Notes under the pieces: model-generated
The model's input: the letters and a program-made list of their open reading frames with translations, nothing else
What the model was told of the DNA's origin: nothing
Databases searched by the model: none
Made by a program: the position numbers and the translations under genes
In this document: positions 1 through 11,124 of the stretch, piece by piece
How the letters are laid out: each line of letters starts with the position of its first letter
Numbering within the stretch: position 1 is the first letter of the stretch
Origin: Annulohypoxylon bovei var. microspora
Lineage: Eukaryota > Ascomycota > Sordariomycetes > Xylariales > Hypoxylaceae
Assembly (NCBI GenBank): GCA_022836615.1
Contig: MU405370.1
Location: forward strand, 19,612-83,611
Direction of reading: 5' to 3'
DNA length: 64,000 nucleotides

Positions 1-966
1 CCATCGCCATCGAACTTGAACATTCGAAGCGCTCATGGATGGACATGATCAATTCCCCTGGAAACCGACGACGTGTGATAATTGGTTCGCTTCTCGGAGT
101 CATGTCACAGCTTTCCGGAAATGTGGTCATTTCGTATTACTTGGGAGATATTCTGAACTTGATCGGGTTTACGGACCCCAGCTTCCAGGCCAAATATAAC
201 ATCGGGAACCAGTGCTTGGGATTAGTATGTGCCGTCTTCACCGCACTGCTAGTTATGCGGTTCAAGCGCAGAACGATGTTCCTGACTTCAATCTTTGCTA
301 TCCTGGTCATTTATGTAGCATGGACTATCTCATCAGCTCAGGCTATCGTTGGAGGCTCAACGGCTGCCGGAAAGCTCTGCTTGTTTTGGATATATGCGTA
401 CCAGCCAGCTTACAATATCGGGTTTAACGCTCTCACATACAGTGAGTATTGAAGACTTCAGATGAATGCACTTTGCTGACTATATTAATTTTAGCGTACC
501 TTGTGGAGATTTTCCCATATGCCATGAGAGCTCGCGGGATCTCAATTTTCCAATTCTTCGGGAAAGCTGCCCAGGTAATGCTTGTGTCATAGCCGCCATA
601 AAGTTTTGGGTTTGCTAATTCGATTTAGTTCTTCGGTACAAATGTCAACCCCGTTGGCTTAGACCCAAACACTGGTATCGGCTGGAAATTCTTGATCGTG
701 TATTGTTGTTGGATTGCCGTCGAGGCTTTCCTCATGTGGTATCTTTGGCCTGAGACATCGAATCGTACTCTGGAAGAGCTTGCCTTCTGTATGATCTCTA
801 ACCTATATCTTCATCGCGGAAAGATGCTAATAGTGACAAAGTGTTCGAGGATGCAGACCGAGCCCACGCTGCGACGGAAGCTGTCGAAAAGCAGATCCAC
901 ACTGAAGAGGCCACACATCACGAGGAGACAAATATATCCGAAACTACAAGCAAGGACCAGGTTTAA
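1..966 (+). CDS. MFS sugar transporter, lactose-permease-like (3' part, cut by window edge)
   Basis: Partial plasma-membrane sugar/H+ symporter of the fungal lactose permease/hexose transporter group. The reading frame is already open at base 3. I place exons at 1-441, 495-574, 629-788 and 842-966 (TAA at 964-966); all three introns (53, 54 and 53 nt) have GT..AG ends. The 268 visible codons start in the central loop (SWMDMINSPGNRRRVIIG) and run through the second six-helix half. The family signature is visible as TYLVEIFPYAMRARGISIFQ followed by FFGTNVNPVGL. The closing helix reads WKFLIVYCCWIAVEAFLMWYL, then PETSNRTLEELAFLFED, which is only read when the 789-841 intron is removed. The C-terminus is a short hydrophilic Glu/Thr/His-rich tail. 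The N-terminal half lies outside the window, so the substrate cannot be told. Family is seen clearly; lactose or other disaccharide specificity is inference. Confidence 0.9.
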
Positions 967-1428
967 AACATTCGGGGCTATCACCAACTTCGATATGTCA
1001 ACCCGCTTTGGAAATATAGTTCTCTTGTTCCTAGAAATGTTGAATGAGATTTTGACCATTACGACAATTCAAAGTTTGTAGGTTGAGTGAGAAAAGGTTA
1101 GGTACTTGGCTGTAAAAGACCTGGGTGGACTGACTCAACTTGAGCTTAAGGCTTTCTCATTGGTTAGCGCTGCCTAGCGCGCTCACCCAACAGCCAATAG
1201 CAAATAGCGTTTCCGCTGGTACCTGGTCCGGGAAGGGACTCAGGTTAACTTTGTATTAGTCATAAATTGTTAGTACCAAATTTCTCAACCCGATGGTGCA
1301 CGGACCATGCAGCGCGCTTAATCTCGTCTCAATAAACACCCCGTCTCACTCTATTCTTTACACGCAATGCCGGACTCGGATTTGGATGTAGCTTCCGACC
1401 AGTCCGGCTCAGCAGACAAGGAGGATGT
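967..1428. other. Intergenic, no gene seen
   Basis: About 460 bases between the sugar transporter stop and the APH-like relic. No open frame with recognisable protein similarity, no tRNA and no clear repeat seen. Confidence 0.5.
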
Positions 1429-1557
1429 GTGGTAGAATTGATCGGTCCCAGAGTAGTCCGCAAGCGGGGCCGTCGAGTAACCCGTAATGAGGAAGCAGCT
1501 CTACGACTTGTTAAGTCATATACCAACGTCCATGTCCCAGAGGTTTACATTTCTTAG
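1429..1557 (+). pseudogene. Relic of an aminoglycoside phosphotransferase (APH)-family gene
   Basis: A 42-codon stretch ending in TAG at 1555-1557 reads like the N-terminal lobe of fungal APH/choline-kinase-like proteins. It opens with VVELIGPRVVRKRGRRV and continues with NEEAALRLVKSYTNVHVPEV, matching the family pattern of a strand-forming VV..., a basic patch, the E-A-x-A-L-x-[FL]-V helix and the T-x-[IV]-P-V-P-[KE]-V strand. No continuation with the catalytic HGDxxxxN and DWE motifs was found in any + frame downstream to 2450; the following DNA is broken by many stops. I therefore read it as a gene remnant. The resemblance rests on pattern memory only; a small exon of an unrelated gene cannot be excluded. 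Confidence 0.5.
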
Positions 1558-2592
1558 CGAGCTACCGCCACGAATCTTGGCAGGGTCCTCATCAGCCACA
1601 CAAAATATCAATATATGAAACCATAATAGGACCGTTCATCTCTAACCGAACATACTGACAGACTCATAGATTGGTTCGGAGTTGGAGCGGCAGTATGTAC
1701 ATGCATACCCCTATGTAGAGAACGCCACAGTGGCGCTGGACGATCAGAGCTAGACTGTGTTAATTGGCTGTGGAGGCGGCGCCGTGGCGGATTCTCGGGA
1801 ACGAATTAAAAATATCAATCGGGTAATTCTACTCGCCAGCTCGCTTAGTTTAGGTACGCAGTAGTTTAACAAGATCGGAGACGGCTCCGGGGGAATTTGG
1901 AATAGACCCCGGCACGGAAATCCGCCTAGACAATCGAGTATCTCGATCGGTGGCAACAAGAGTCTAAGCATCCTGGATATCGGATATTATCTCCGAGCCT
2001 CAGCCATTTCGAACTAACGTCGATCTCTTGTTTCATCCCACCAAGTCCGCGCTACCACATTTATTGAGTGGCGTCTTCGTCGCAAAGAGCGTCTCGGTGA
2101 ACCCGCAGGTTGGGACGCCCAGCCGCGCCGACTACGATGCTGGCCAAGGCGTCGTTGTGGCTTTTACGAGCATATTATCGAACTGGCTACTGGAGAAGGT
2201 GATCCTCATCAACACTGGCGCTACCTAGGTAAGTATGGGGGAAGGTCGAAAAATGGTAGCAGTTGGACGTCGATGAAGGCGTATTTAGGCAACTGAGGGA
2301 GGTCGCGATTAGCTATGTGATACTTGAGGGTGCCGGGAGCGTGTTGATGAGTGGCAGGCTTTACATCCTAGTGAGAAGATTGTTGTTAATGGCGCTCGCT
2401 TGCAACAACGGGATGTCTCGATGGGTGGCAGAGATTTGGGCAGTTTGATGACTGCAAAAAAATCATAGTGCATAGATTACATCTTTCATTTCATTCGTAG
2501 GTCAAGTAGGTAAGTAGGTATCTATTCGTATCAGTCATGATCCATTATCGTTGCACGCCACTCAACTACTGGCGATCCGTAGACAGTGGTCG
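1558..2592. other. Intergenic, possibly decayed coding DNA
   Basis: GC content around 2030-2450 looks higher than in neighbouring intergenic DNA and short open stretches occur in several frames (for example 2028-2228 and 2263-2448 on +), but none has a recognisable motif. It may be the rest of the APH-like relic or another decayed gene; nothing firm can be called. Confidence 0.35.
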
Positions 2593-3321
2593 TTATCCCG
2601 CATTCCGAGTCTCTCCTGCGCGACCGTTCGCGAAATTCTTTGCAGCTTGCATCAAGTAATCGGAAATAGGCTCGCAACCGCAAGCTCCGTGAAGGAGGAG
2701 TTCGTTCTTCAATTCGATCATCTCCGACTCCAGTGAGGCTTTGTGCACGATGAGATAATTGTGCTGCTCGTCCATGATCCGCGCCTTTTTCTTCAACTCG
2801 TCGTTCGCTAGTTTCTGCTTCTTTCGACATTTGTTGGCTGCCTTGCGGTTTCGCTCGCGCTTGTCGAGTCCCGATTCGTCGCTAGTGAGCTTAGTGCTCG
2901 ATCGCGAGGAACGATGCACTGCGATAGAGGCATCGTCCTCTTGCTTGAATATCATGTCATCCTCGTGCTTATTCTCCCCGTCTCCTTCTCGTGGCTTCTG
3001 AAATACATCCTTTTGATCCTCTGTTATTGGGTAAGATTGTTGGTAATGGAGGCTACCCGGCGGTGGTATGTATCTTGGTAGTATATCAGAGCCATCTCCG
3101 AGGCCGGAATCTGCAACACTGCCCTGACTAGCGCACAAGTTAACATAATTGATCGTTTTCTGGTACTCTAGCGAGCTGTCTATAGATTCCATTGGTAGTT
3201 GTTGTGGCTGAAAAGGTAGTTCAGGGGTATAACCATACGTAGGATGCGAGTAGACTGTTGTGTCATCCAGGGCTCGAGTCAATAGTTTAGGATGTATGTA
3301 TGAATCTAGTGAATGATTCAT
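2593..3321 (-). CDS. bZIP transcription factor (ATF/CREB-like)
   Basis: Single-exon nuclear DNA-binding protein of 242 aa. Residues 1-150 are a low-complexity, acidic and Ser/Gln/Pro-rich region, likely for activation and regulation. The basic region is at about 153-170 with the diagnostic N-x7-R as NRKAANKCR in KRERNRKAANKCRKKQK, followed by a leucine zipper at about 171-210. After the zipper comes HGACGCEPISDYL (211-223), the H-x-x-C-x-C-x-x-I-x-x-Y tail that many fungal Atf1/ATF2-like bZIPs carry. The frame stays open upstream to an ATG at 3450, but those 43 residues are hydrophobic and unlike a bZIP start; I chose the ATG at 3321 (MNHSLDSYIHPK). The stop TAA is at 2595-2593. Target genes cannot be inferred. 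It sits alone, about 3.5 kb from the downstream end of the P450 gene. Confidence 0.85.
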   Translation of the reverse strand: MNHSLDSYIHPKLLTRALDDTTVYSHPTYGYTPELPFQPQQLPMESIDSSLEYQKTINYVNLCASQGSVADSGLGDGSDILPRYIPPPGSLHYQQSYPITEDQKDVFQKPREGDGENKHEDDMIFKQEDDASIAVHRSSRSSTKLTSDESGLDKRERNRKAANKCRKKQKLANDELKKKARIMDEQHNYLIVHKASLESEMIELKNELLLHGACGCEPISDYLMQAAKNFANGRAGETRNAG

Positions 3322-6300
3322 CCTAATAAGTACTTGTTGGCATAAGAGCCAAAACCAGGTACGCAACGGAGATGGGTGGAAAGTCAGAGAATATAAAAAT
3401 TGGATCAGAAGATGAAAAGAAGGATCGATCGGAATAATGCAAACGGTCATCCGTTCTGCCTAGATACCTCTATTTGAGGTAACTTCCAAGGTTGTCAGAT
3501 TCTGTGACCTTTTGGCCTATCTTGTTGATTGTTAAGGCAAGCCATATTTCAACCGGCCATGCAAGGTGGCGTAACTTATAGCTGTTTTGTCTGTATGCAG
3601 TTATTCCCAAAGCCGAGATACATATTCAAGTTTCAGTAGGTAATCTAGGTCTATGATTGGCGTATATATTACCTGGATCCTAAATCTACCCAGACCTCAA
3701 CCCTCCATTATTGATCAAGGGTTACTTTGGGGGATGGGGCTTCGGGTTGGCAGCTATTGGTATTCTAATACAATATATACGGGTCTACCTTTCGGAGGCT
3801 CCATCAGTATGAATTTAGTATATTAAACCTGGAACACTCAGAAGGCAGTGTCTATGTGGCGAATTATGAACCTCGCCGTCCGAACCGTAGTCCGAAAATG
3901 TGCCCAGTTAACCAATCACGTATTATAATGTTTGCCCCCTACTGACGGCCTAGCCAACACGACGAGGATAAAACGCGGTCGTATCGTAGCAAGACCATCA
4001 AAATCAGATTCCTCATGACCTCCAGTTGAGTGTTGATGTCACTAAATCGTTCATCAGGATTCTATCGGCTCTATCCTTTTCACATGATTGGCGTATTACA
4101 GACTTGGAGCTCACTTTCAGAAGGCCGGTATTTCTTTAGGTTCAATAGAACCTACATTTCTTCAGATGGAGCAAATTAGATCAATGGATTCACTAATAAA
4201 ACTCAGGAAACAATTTTTCATCGGAGTGTTTGCTCCGGGGATATAGATGTAAATTCTTCGCTCAGTACCTACCTACCTACCTAGGCTAGATAGTTTTCCC
4301 AACTTCATTAACGTGATTCACGCATAGCCCAACGTAGATATTCAATACCTATTGTATGAAAACAGTAATTTCGGCTAGATTGTAGCGAGCGTTTTGTATC
4401 GTTTTGTTGAACTTGCGTGGGTACGCGTCCCTTCATCGTAAATTTTGTGATTTATCACTGCTCGTTCGTTCGCGGGAATATGATATATCCTGCGATGAGC
4501 CTTCTAACTAGCCGAGCGTATCCAATTTCGTGGCACATGACCAAAAGATAGGTAACTAGACCCCGAACCAGAGCTAATTTTCGTTTCGTTGATGATGGGC
4601 ATGGAAAGGGTTGGAGCAATAATTTTGGAAGCGTGTATCCCGACAGATTATGCCGAAGTGAGAGAATACCCCCGGTTCAGGGCGGACGATACATCCTCGT
4701 CCACTGTCTGCACGGTACAGTCTGGGCTTGGCTTCTGCTTCACCCACACTCCCCCGTCTGCTATTGCTCAGCGTGCGGTAGCATTACGTGGTCCTCAGGA
4801 GAAATCCCTCCGACGAGCGGCCTGTAGGCCATCATATTGGGACACTATTGGTTCACCGTCCTCCATAAGATTACACAAGTACCTGTCTAGCATTAGTACC
4901 ATGAATATCAAGCAGCAGCTACGTCTCGGAATATTACGGTCACTCACAGTATTCAAAACAAGAAAGTATTCATCAAAATTGTCAAGCACCTATCATATTT
5001 TAAGAATAATAGTCAACGCATCTCAAGAAACGGATCGGGAGAGAACTTTTCCTTGTGTCGCCGTCTAAATAATATCTTCGAGATGAAAAGAGATATTAAA
5101 ATGTTCAAGTTGTGAAATTTGTGAGTTTGAACAAGACAAAATTGATAATATTTCTGAATTGTTTTGATGAACAACGAACCAACATAACCACAAGATGGAT
5201 ATCAAGTAATTGACGTGAAATGAACAGTTAGAATGGCTCCTCAACCTGTGGGCGGGCTTGTATTTATTATGAATAAGATGTACCTACGTATTTTTATTTC
5301 TCTTGGAGGGGGATTATATATCCGTGAACATCGTCTTGTTAGTGTCAAGATTATTGTCGATCGCTCTCGATCAGTAGTTGAAAACTAGAATACTTGCACC
5401 ACGTAACGTCATTTTTCGCCCTCATTGTATTTTAGTAATCAGGTATTCATGATGCCTCAACATATCTGATCTCTCTGTATTACATCATGGTCCGCTGATC
5501 TTGGTAGAAAATATTTCCGAGTGCGTTAAGTTGTTAGATATCCCCACAACAACTTTGCCATCACCAGCAATCATAGACCATGCATAAACAATGGGGACAT
5601 GCTGCTAGTCACCAGATTACCTCAAGTATTTTCTTTGCGTGATCTTTCGCCTTTTCAAAACATGTAAACTTAGAAATGATGTCCTTTAATATTCTAGGAA
5701 GCCCTTCGCGGTCCATTTAAAACATGGCTTTAACGACCATTTAACCTACACCCCACCTCTCATTTGAAACACAAAATATCTGGGAGACCAGCGACGACAA
5801 CGTTCAAGATATACTTCTAATTGATAAAATGTATCAATGGTATACACAATTTATGTATCTAAGTAGGTAGGTGTGTTACTAACATACGATTATTTGTCCC
5901 TGCGTCGCCATACCGTATATGAATTTATATCTAAAGTGGGCAACGATAATAATAATATTTAAGTAACTTTATAGCCTTCTAAAAGGATACCTAGTTTAAT
6001 ACCTGGGTAATATGATAAAAAGTTATAAGCTTTAATAGTCGAAAGTTTCGATTTGTAAGTCTTATTATGGCGCCTGCACTCTTACCCCTGTCGACGAAGT
6101 TATGAAAAAGGGGTATGTGGTAAGTTACGTTGAGTCAACCATAAAAGCTGTATATAGTTGACCTCAATCTGCTCTTACCTTCATATTAGTGAGACAAGTT
6201 TAGAACACGGAATAACTTGCCTAGCCTACACTATTCACTAGGCACCTATCTAGTTAATGTGACCGCGAGAGCATCCCAAAGAGCAGAGACGCGACTTTGC

Positions 6301-6791
6301 TTCCGGCCCTTTATCTGCCCCAGTCCCAATAAAACCGTATTACGGCAGGCAGTCTTTCTTGAGAAACTACTAGAATCATACTGACAGATCTTAAGGCTTT
6401 CATTGGCCTCGCTGGGTGCATGAGGCCATATGTCGATTAAGGGGTAAATATCTCTAGGTTGGACAATAGAGAGCTGGCCATGGAAGTTTCAAACACCACC
6501 AGTATTGGCATTTAACCTAGCGCTTGATCTATTTCAGAACACGATCGCTGGTTTGACGGGTTTGACTGCGAATACCGTTAAGTCACGTACCTATCTATTT
6601 AAGACAAGTAATGAAGTAGTAATTATTAACTACAATACTTGTCTATCTGGCCTAAAATTCCTACTGCATGCGCATATCTTATTACGACTTACTACTAACT
6701 ATCGATGTATTGAAGAGACACACAGTCAACATATATGAACACTTATCCTGCACGCCTCGAGCTCTCCCCGGAATAGACCGCTACTCCTTGG
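3322..6791. other. Intergenic, AT-rich, no gene seen
   Basis: About 3.5 kb without a supportable gene. It is AT-rich and contains GGTA/TACC repeat patches (4267-4285, 5860-5875). A 159-codon open frame at 4589-5068 (+) has no recognisable motif and no coding-like base use, so I do not call it. Confidence 0.5.
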
Positions 6792-8788
6792 TCACGTTTC
6801 GGCCTCCGTGATCCTCACCCACATGTCCTTGTGGAAGGGTATGAAATAAAACGTTTCGGTCCAGCCTTTTACCGGGTATATAAGTTGGAAATCGAAAACG
6901 CGTAGCAGCTAGATAGATACCGGATTAGCGCATCCTAACCTAAGATCTTCACCTACGTAGGTGCCTGATAGGGGGTTACCAACCTCGAAAAATATCTTGT
7001 TAAGCTCCATAAACGCGATAGGCTTCCCGGCGCACATCCATCGGCCCCCGCCAAACACCATGTCTATGGCGTGTTCCCTCTCGGCCTTCTCGTCCTCGTC
7101 GCAATCGAGGAAGCGTTCCGGCCGGAACGTGTCGACGTCTTCGCCGAAGATGGACTCGGTGCGGGTCAGGGCTAAGGAGTTGTGGCCGAGCGCAGTGTTG
7201 CCGGGGATAAAAACCCCGTTGATCGTGTCTCCTTCCGGCGGAGTCTGCTTATCTGCTATGTGTCAGTAGAATATGTTGCATTTGGTGATCTCGATCTTTT
7301 CATGTTCTATGTCGGGATCGCTGGAGGGGCAGTAAATATTCGACAAATTTCATATAATGAAAGCCAAAAATTATGACAAGGGGTGAATGTCACCGATATA
7401 TGAAAGATTCCAATTTTGAGAAACTACGGGGAACCATCACTTACAATGTCCGTATGTTACCGGTATTCTCATTCGGAGACCTTCGAGAATAACAGCCTGT
7501 TACGCGGTGAGTTTAATGTGTTATACGTGGTCTTGTTGATATGAGATGTGAGCGCATACTTGCAAATATGGCAATTTTTGAGCCTCTTCAAATGTGATAG
7601 GAAAAGAAACCTCGTTGCGGTCTACGCATTGCTTGATCATTGCCTTCATCCGAATATACACTCGAGGCGTGGTCATAATGTACATCAAAGTAGTGCGAAT
7701 AGCCACCGCCGTCGTATCCGATCCAGCCTGTATTTGAAGCAGCGCTTCCTCGGCACACTCTTTCTTGGTCATACCGTGACGAATGAATGACCCCTATTTT
7801 CATCGTTTAGCGACTTGCCGTGAAAAGGGGGTAATAGTCTATAGAGGGGCGAGCCCAGTTTTATAACTTACCATCATATCTTTTGTAGGCTTCTTTTCTT
7901 GAAACTTTTCGTCAATAATTTGTTGCGTGTACCTAGTAGAAAATGTGAGCACTAGGTATCATAGGTACAAACGGTTGTCAACAATAGCACTCACCCCATT
8001 ATCTTTCCTACGCCCTTTTCATCGCTTGGCTTTGGCCCAAACAGCCCGAAGAATAAACGTGAGAATACGATGTATCTAAAGATAGGAATCTCCTGGGATA
8101 AGTTCTGCGCCTTGAGAAGCTGGTCTATCTGGCCGGTGTACCCGAACAGATCCTCGTCTGAATCTAAGAATCCGAACGCCTTGCCGTAAGCCAGCCGGGT
8201 GATGATGTCTAGGGTAAAGTAACGGGACATTCTAGCAAAGTCGATCGTGCGGATTCGATCTTTGGTCGTCAGATGCTTGGCTCGGATGACATCGATGAAA
8301 TGAGTGATCACGGAATCGATGGCGACTTCCAAGTCGGGGTTCTCTTTCCCGTTATACCCCTGCGCGGTCCTCGCCTTGAGCTTGTCGTGGCTGAAGTTAT
8401 CGAGGATGGTGATCATAGTCCTGTGCCCGGGCGCAAATGTAGCCGCGGCGAACCACTCGTGCTTGGTGTACTTCGTCCGCGCCGACGCGATCTTGCGCAG
8501 GATCATCGGATCGTTGGTCACGATGGAGTTGGGCCCAGTCCGCACGAGCGGGCCGTATTTTCTGAGCTCGCTGAAGTCTTTCTCCAACGTGCCTAGAAGG
8601 ATGCTCTTCACCATCCATAGGTAGGAGAAAGATGCGAGGAACGGACCTGGGATGTGTCGCAGTCGATACCACGCGGAGAAAGCTGAGACTATGTACCATA
8701 CGACAAACACGCCCAAGAGGCCTAGCCCTGCGCTCACGGGGCTCGGTGAGCCTATGGTGTCGACTATGATCTCGATTGGTGATGACAT
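6792..8788 (-). CDS. Cytochrome P450 monooxygenase (pisatin-demethylase-like)
   Basis: Membrane-anchored haem-thiolate monooxygenase, 509 aa after splicing. Exons on the minus strand: 8788-7995, 7932-7872, 7793-7560, 7496-7445, 7255-6984 and 6908-6792; every junction keeps frame and the total is 1530 nt including TGA. A hydrophobic anchor spans about residues 17-40, followed by the proline-rich hinge RHIPGPF. The I-helix oxygen-binding motif AGSDTT is at 308-313, the K-helix ExxR is EGLR at 368-371, the PERF motif is FRPERF at about 424-429, and the haem loop FGGGRWMCAG puts the cysteine ligand at 455. The C-terminal strand ends with HKDMWVRITEAET. The 6983 donor (GTTGGT) is weak. The family is seen clearly; the resemblance to CYP57-type phytoalexin demethylases is from family memory and the substrate is unknown. 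No redox or biosynthetic partner gene lies next to it. Confidence 0.9.
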
Positions 8789-10252
8789 ATCGATGGTCTC
8801 GCAAACCCCTTGCTATTACGCAACAGTATGGTTCATAGATGAGGTATATGGAATGAAGTCAATCTGCAGTGTTAGAACTCCATAAAGCAATGGGCATAAA
8901 CATGAAGTTTTCACTCCCCCTCGACGGCGAGTAGTGACATATTTAACAAGAAATGGGATGAGCTAACACATGGGAATGTAGCACTTCTACAAGTATGTGT
9001 ACCATGACCAAATGAGATATGGTAGACTAATGCCTACCACCCACGCATGTATCAAACGCCATCCGGATCCCACGATCTGTTTCCCTTCCGGGATCAATGT
9101 AACCGTGTCATTCGTTCGTTCGTATGTGATTCGCTGCCGAGACCCCGGCCAGGCCGTGTATGTTATACACCTAGATACGCATATCTAGAAGACCCAGCTC
9201 GCTTCGCATTCAACAATGTAATATCCCACGCCTCTTTTTCATTTTGGGAGAACCGAATCCTTCACGTAGACGACGGCAGTGATCGGCAGATACCCAAGAC
9301 TGTCGGTGTCGGCTGGGTACTTTCCGGGAGCTAGAGAGAACGGGACGGGCCGCCAGCGCGGGTGATCCTCCGGCGTTAAGGCGCCAATAATCACATGTAG
9401 ATTATCGCGGCGTTTTGAATTACTGTGCTAAGCGGAGACATGCATGATATCACACAGTACGACCTATCAGGTTACATGGTAGTCGGCGACCAATGGTTGT
9501 GCCTGGATTTCTTTATCAATCATCCAAATTCTATACCGGCTAGGAGAAGAAACGACGTACATAAGGTATGGATGGTTCTGCGTCATGCAGGGTCATAATG
9601 TAAACGGGGGGTGGTGTCGGGCAAACTGTCAAAAACAAAACACATGGGATGTTTGAAACGAAGCTCATAGGTTAGATTCGATGTTGATACTACGTTAGGC
9701 AGGTAGGCAATTCGCTACGAGCCCATTACGACAGACTAGACGGAGCAGCGGCTGATGGACGAAGGATCGCAATGTTGGTGAAACTAGTTGTTGGTTATCG
9801 GGTTTCGAGGTCGCGTGGTTTGAGAAGCTTTGACTTCGGGAGATTTATCTGGGGCGCTGACTGCAGGACAGTGGCTGAAGGGGAAGCTCGGTTAATTTTC
9901 CGGTGATGTAGGACCTAGGTATGCAGCCGTGAGGCGTAGATTTAGGGTATTTTAGTCGATCTTTCTTAGCAATGTCCTTGACGAGTTCGGTTTACTTTCA
10001 AGATTCAAGGGAAAACGTCATGCCATAGGAAGATACTTGCCATTCATAGTATCGAGATCCATGTGGGTTGCTGCAACGATGCAGAATAGCGCCAGATTAA
10101 ATGAACCATGTACGAACAATGCTATTATACTGTCCTTTAACTATCCCCTTATTATGTAACTAGCATTAACCATTAACCATAATACGTATGAGCTGCCCAA
10201 ATAGGTAGTACAAGGGATAGTTAAAGCATAGTTTAACTAGGAAAACTTTATA
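8789..10252. other. Intergenic between P450 and MITE
   Basis: No supportable gene. It would hold the P450 promoter in its left part. A short inverted repeat lies at 10135-10147 / 10214-10226 (CTTTAACTATCCC and its complement), enclosing about 66 bases. Confidence 0.45.
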
Positions 10253-10528
10253 TCTCCCGAACCGGCAACTAACAGCAGGTACAATGACCCACAAGAACAC
10301 CAAAGGATGCAACCAATTAAAATTTCAAGAAAATTAAATACACCTGTGTCCATACTGATTTTGCCTATGCCACATGTACTAGCACCTAACAGTATCAAGA
10401 TTTCTACGCCGTGAAATAGCCCCTTTTTGTTAGTGCAAAATAGTGGTGCTTACTAAGCCTTTTTAACCAATCAAAGTGCTTTTTATTCTGGAACCTCATG
10501 TACTGCTGTCAGTTGCCGGTTCGGGAGA
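10253..10528. mobile_element. MITE with ~30-bp terminal inverted repeats and TA target site
   Basis: A 276-bp AT-rich element whose ends are inverted copies. The left end reads TCTCCCGAACCGGCAACT followed by a-ACAGCAG-g-TACA; the right end read on the minus strand is the same 18 bases, then g-ACAGCAG-TACA, so about 30 bp pair with one mismatch and one indel. Each end is flanked by the dinucleotide TA (10251-10252 and 10529-10530), the target duplication of Tc1/mariner/pogo-type elements. The interior has no coding frame, so it is non-autonomous. Family assignment beyond TA specificity is inference. Confidence 0.75.
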
Positions 10529-11124
10529 TAGTATTTTTCGCACATGACCCATATTATTTGATGCTATTCAGCTATGTCGGGTTCACTCAAATAAATGAGT
10601 GTCATATTTCATTTTATCTTATTTTATCTTTGAAAATATTCCAAGATATATAAGTCTGCTCCTTCACACATGAGAAGCCATATGAATTTAAGCTTGAAAA
10701 TAAAAGAAGAGGCAGGAACGACTAAGTAAAACCTCCATAGTAATAAGGGCCAGATACGAAAAGGGGTCAAGATATTACACATTGACATACAATACACTCT
10801 AAACACTCCTCACAACCTCAATAAATCGTTAAAGCAATTCATTAGTGAACTATCAAGAGAAAAACATTCATGAGTCGTTAAGCGCATGCTCACTCCATCA
10901 TCATCAAACGTGCCCACCAGTCAAGAACCCGAAATCTATATAGCTTGTAAACACCTTAAACTCGTCGATTCATTAGCAAGGAAAGAAGAAAAAAGACACG
11001 TGAATCATAACGTCAAAGCATATCTCATCATCCTCATCATCCTCATCAATCTTTATCCTCTCTGCCTCGCATCATTAAGTATCTTAGGTGCCCAGGTAGG
11101 TAGGTAGGAATTAGGAATCGAAAA
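10529..11124. other. Intergenic, no gene seen
   Basis: About 600 bases downstream of the DUF3824 gene, AT-rich, with a GGTAGGTAGGTAGG patch at 11094-11108 near the probable 3' end of that gene's transcript. Confidence 0.4.

Noticed and set aside
4589..5068. 159-codon open frame on the plus strand
   Set aside because: No recognisable motif, mixed base use, and no promoter or intron context; likely chance.
6792..6908. Possible frameshift in the last P450 exon
   Set aside because: On recounting, the C run near 6840 is three bases, so the frame reads through to HKDMWVRITEAET and TGA without a break.
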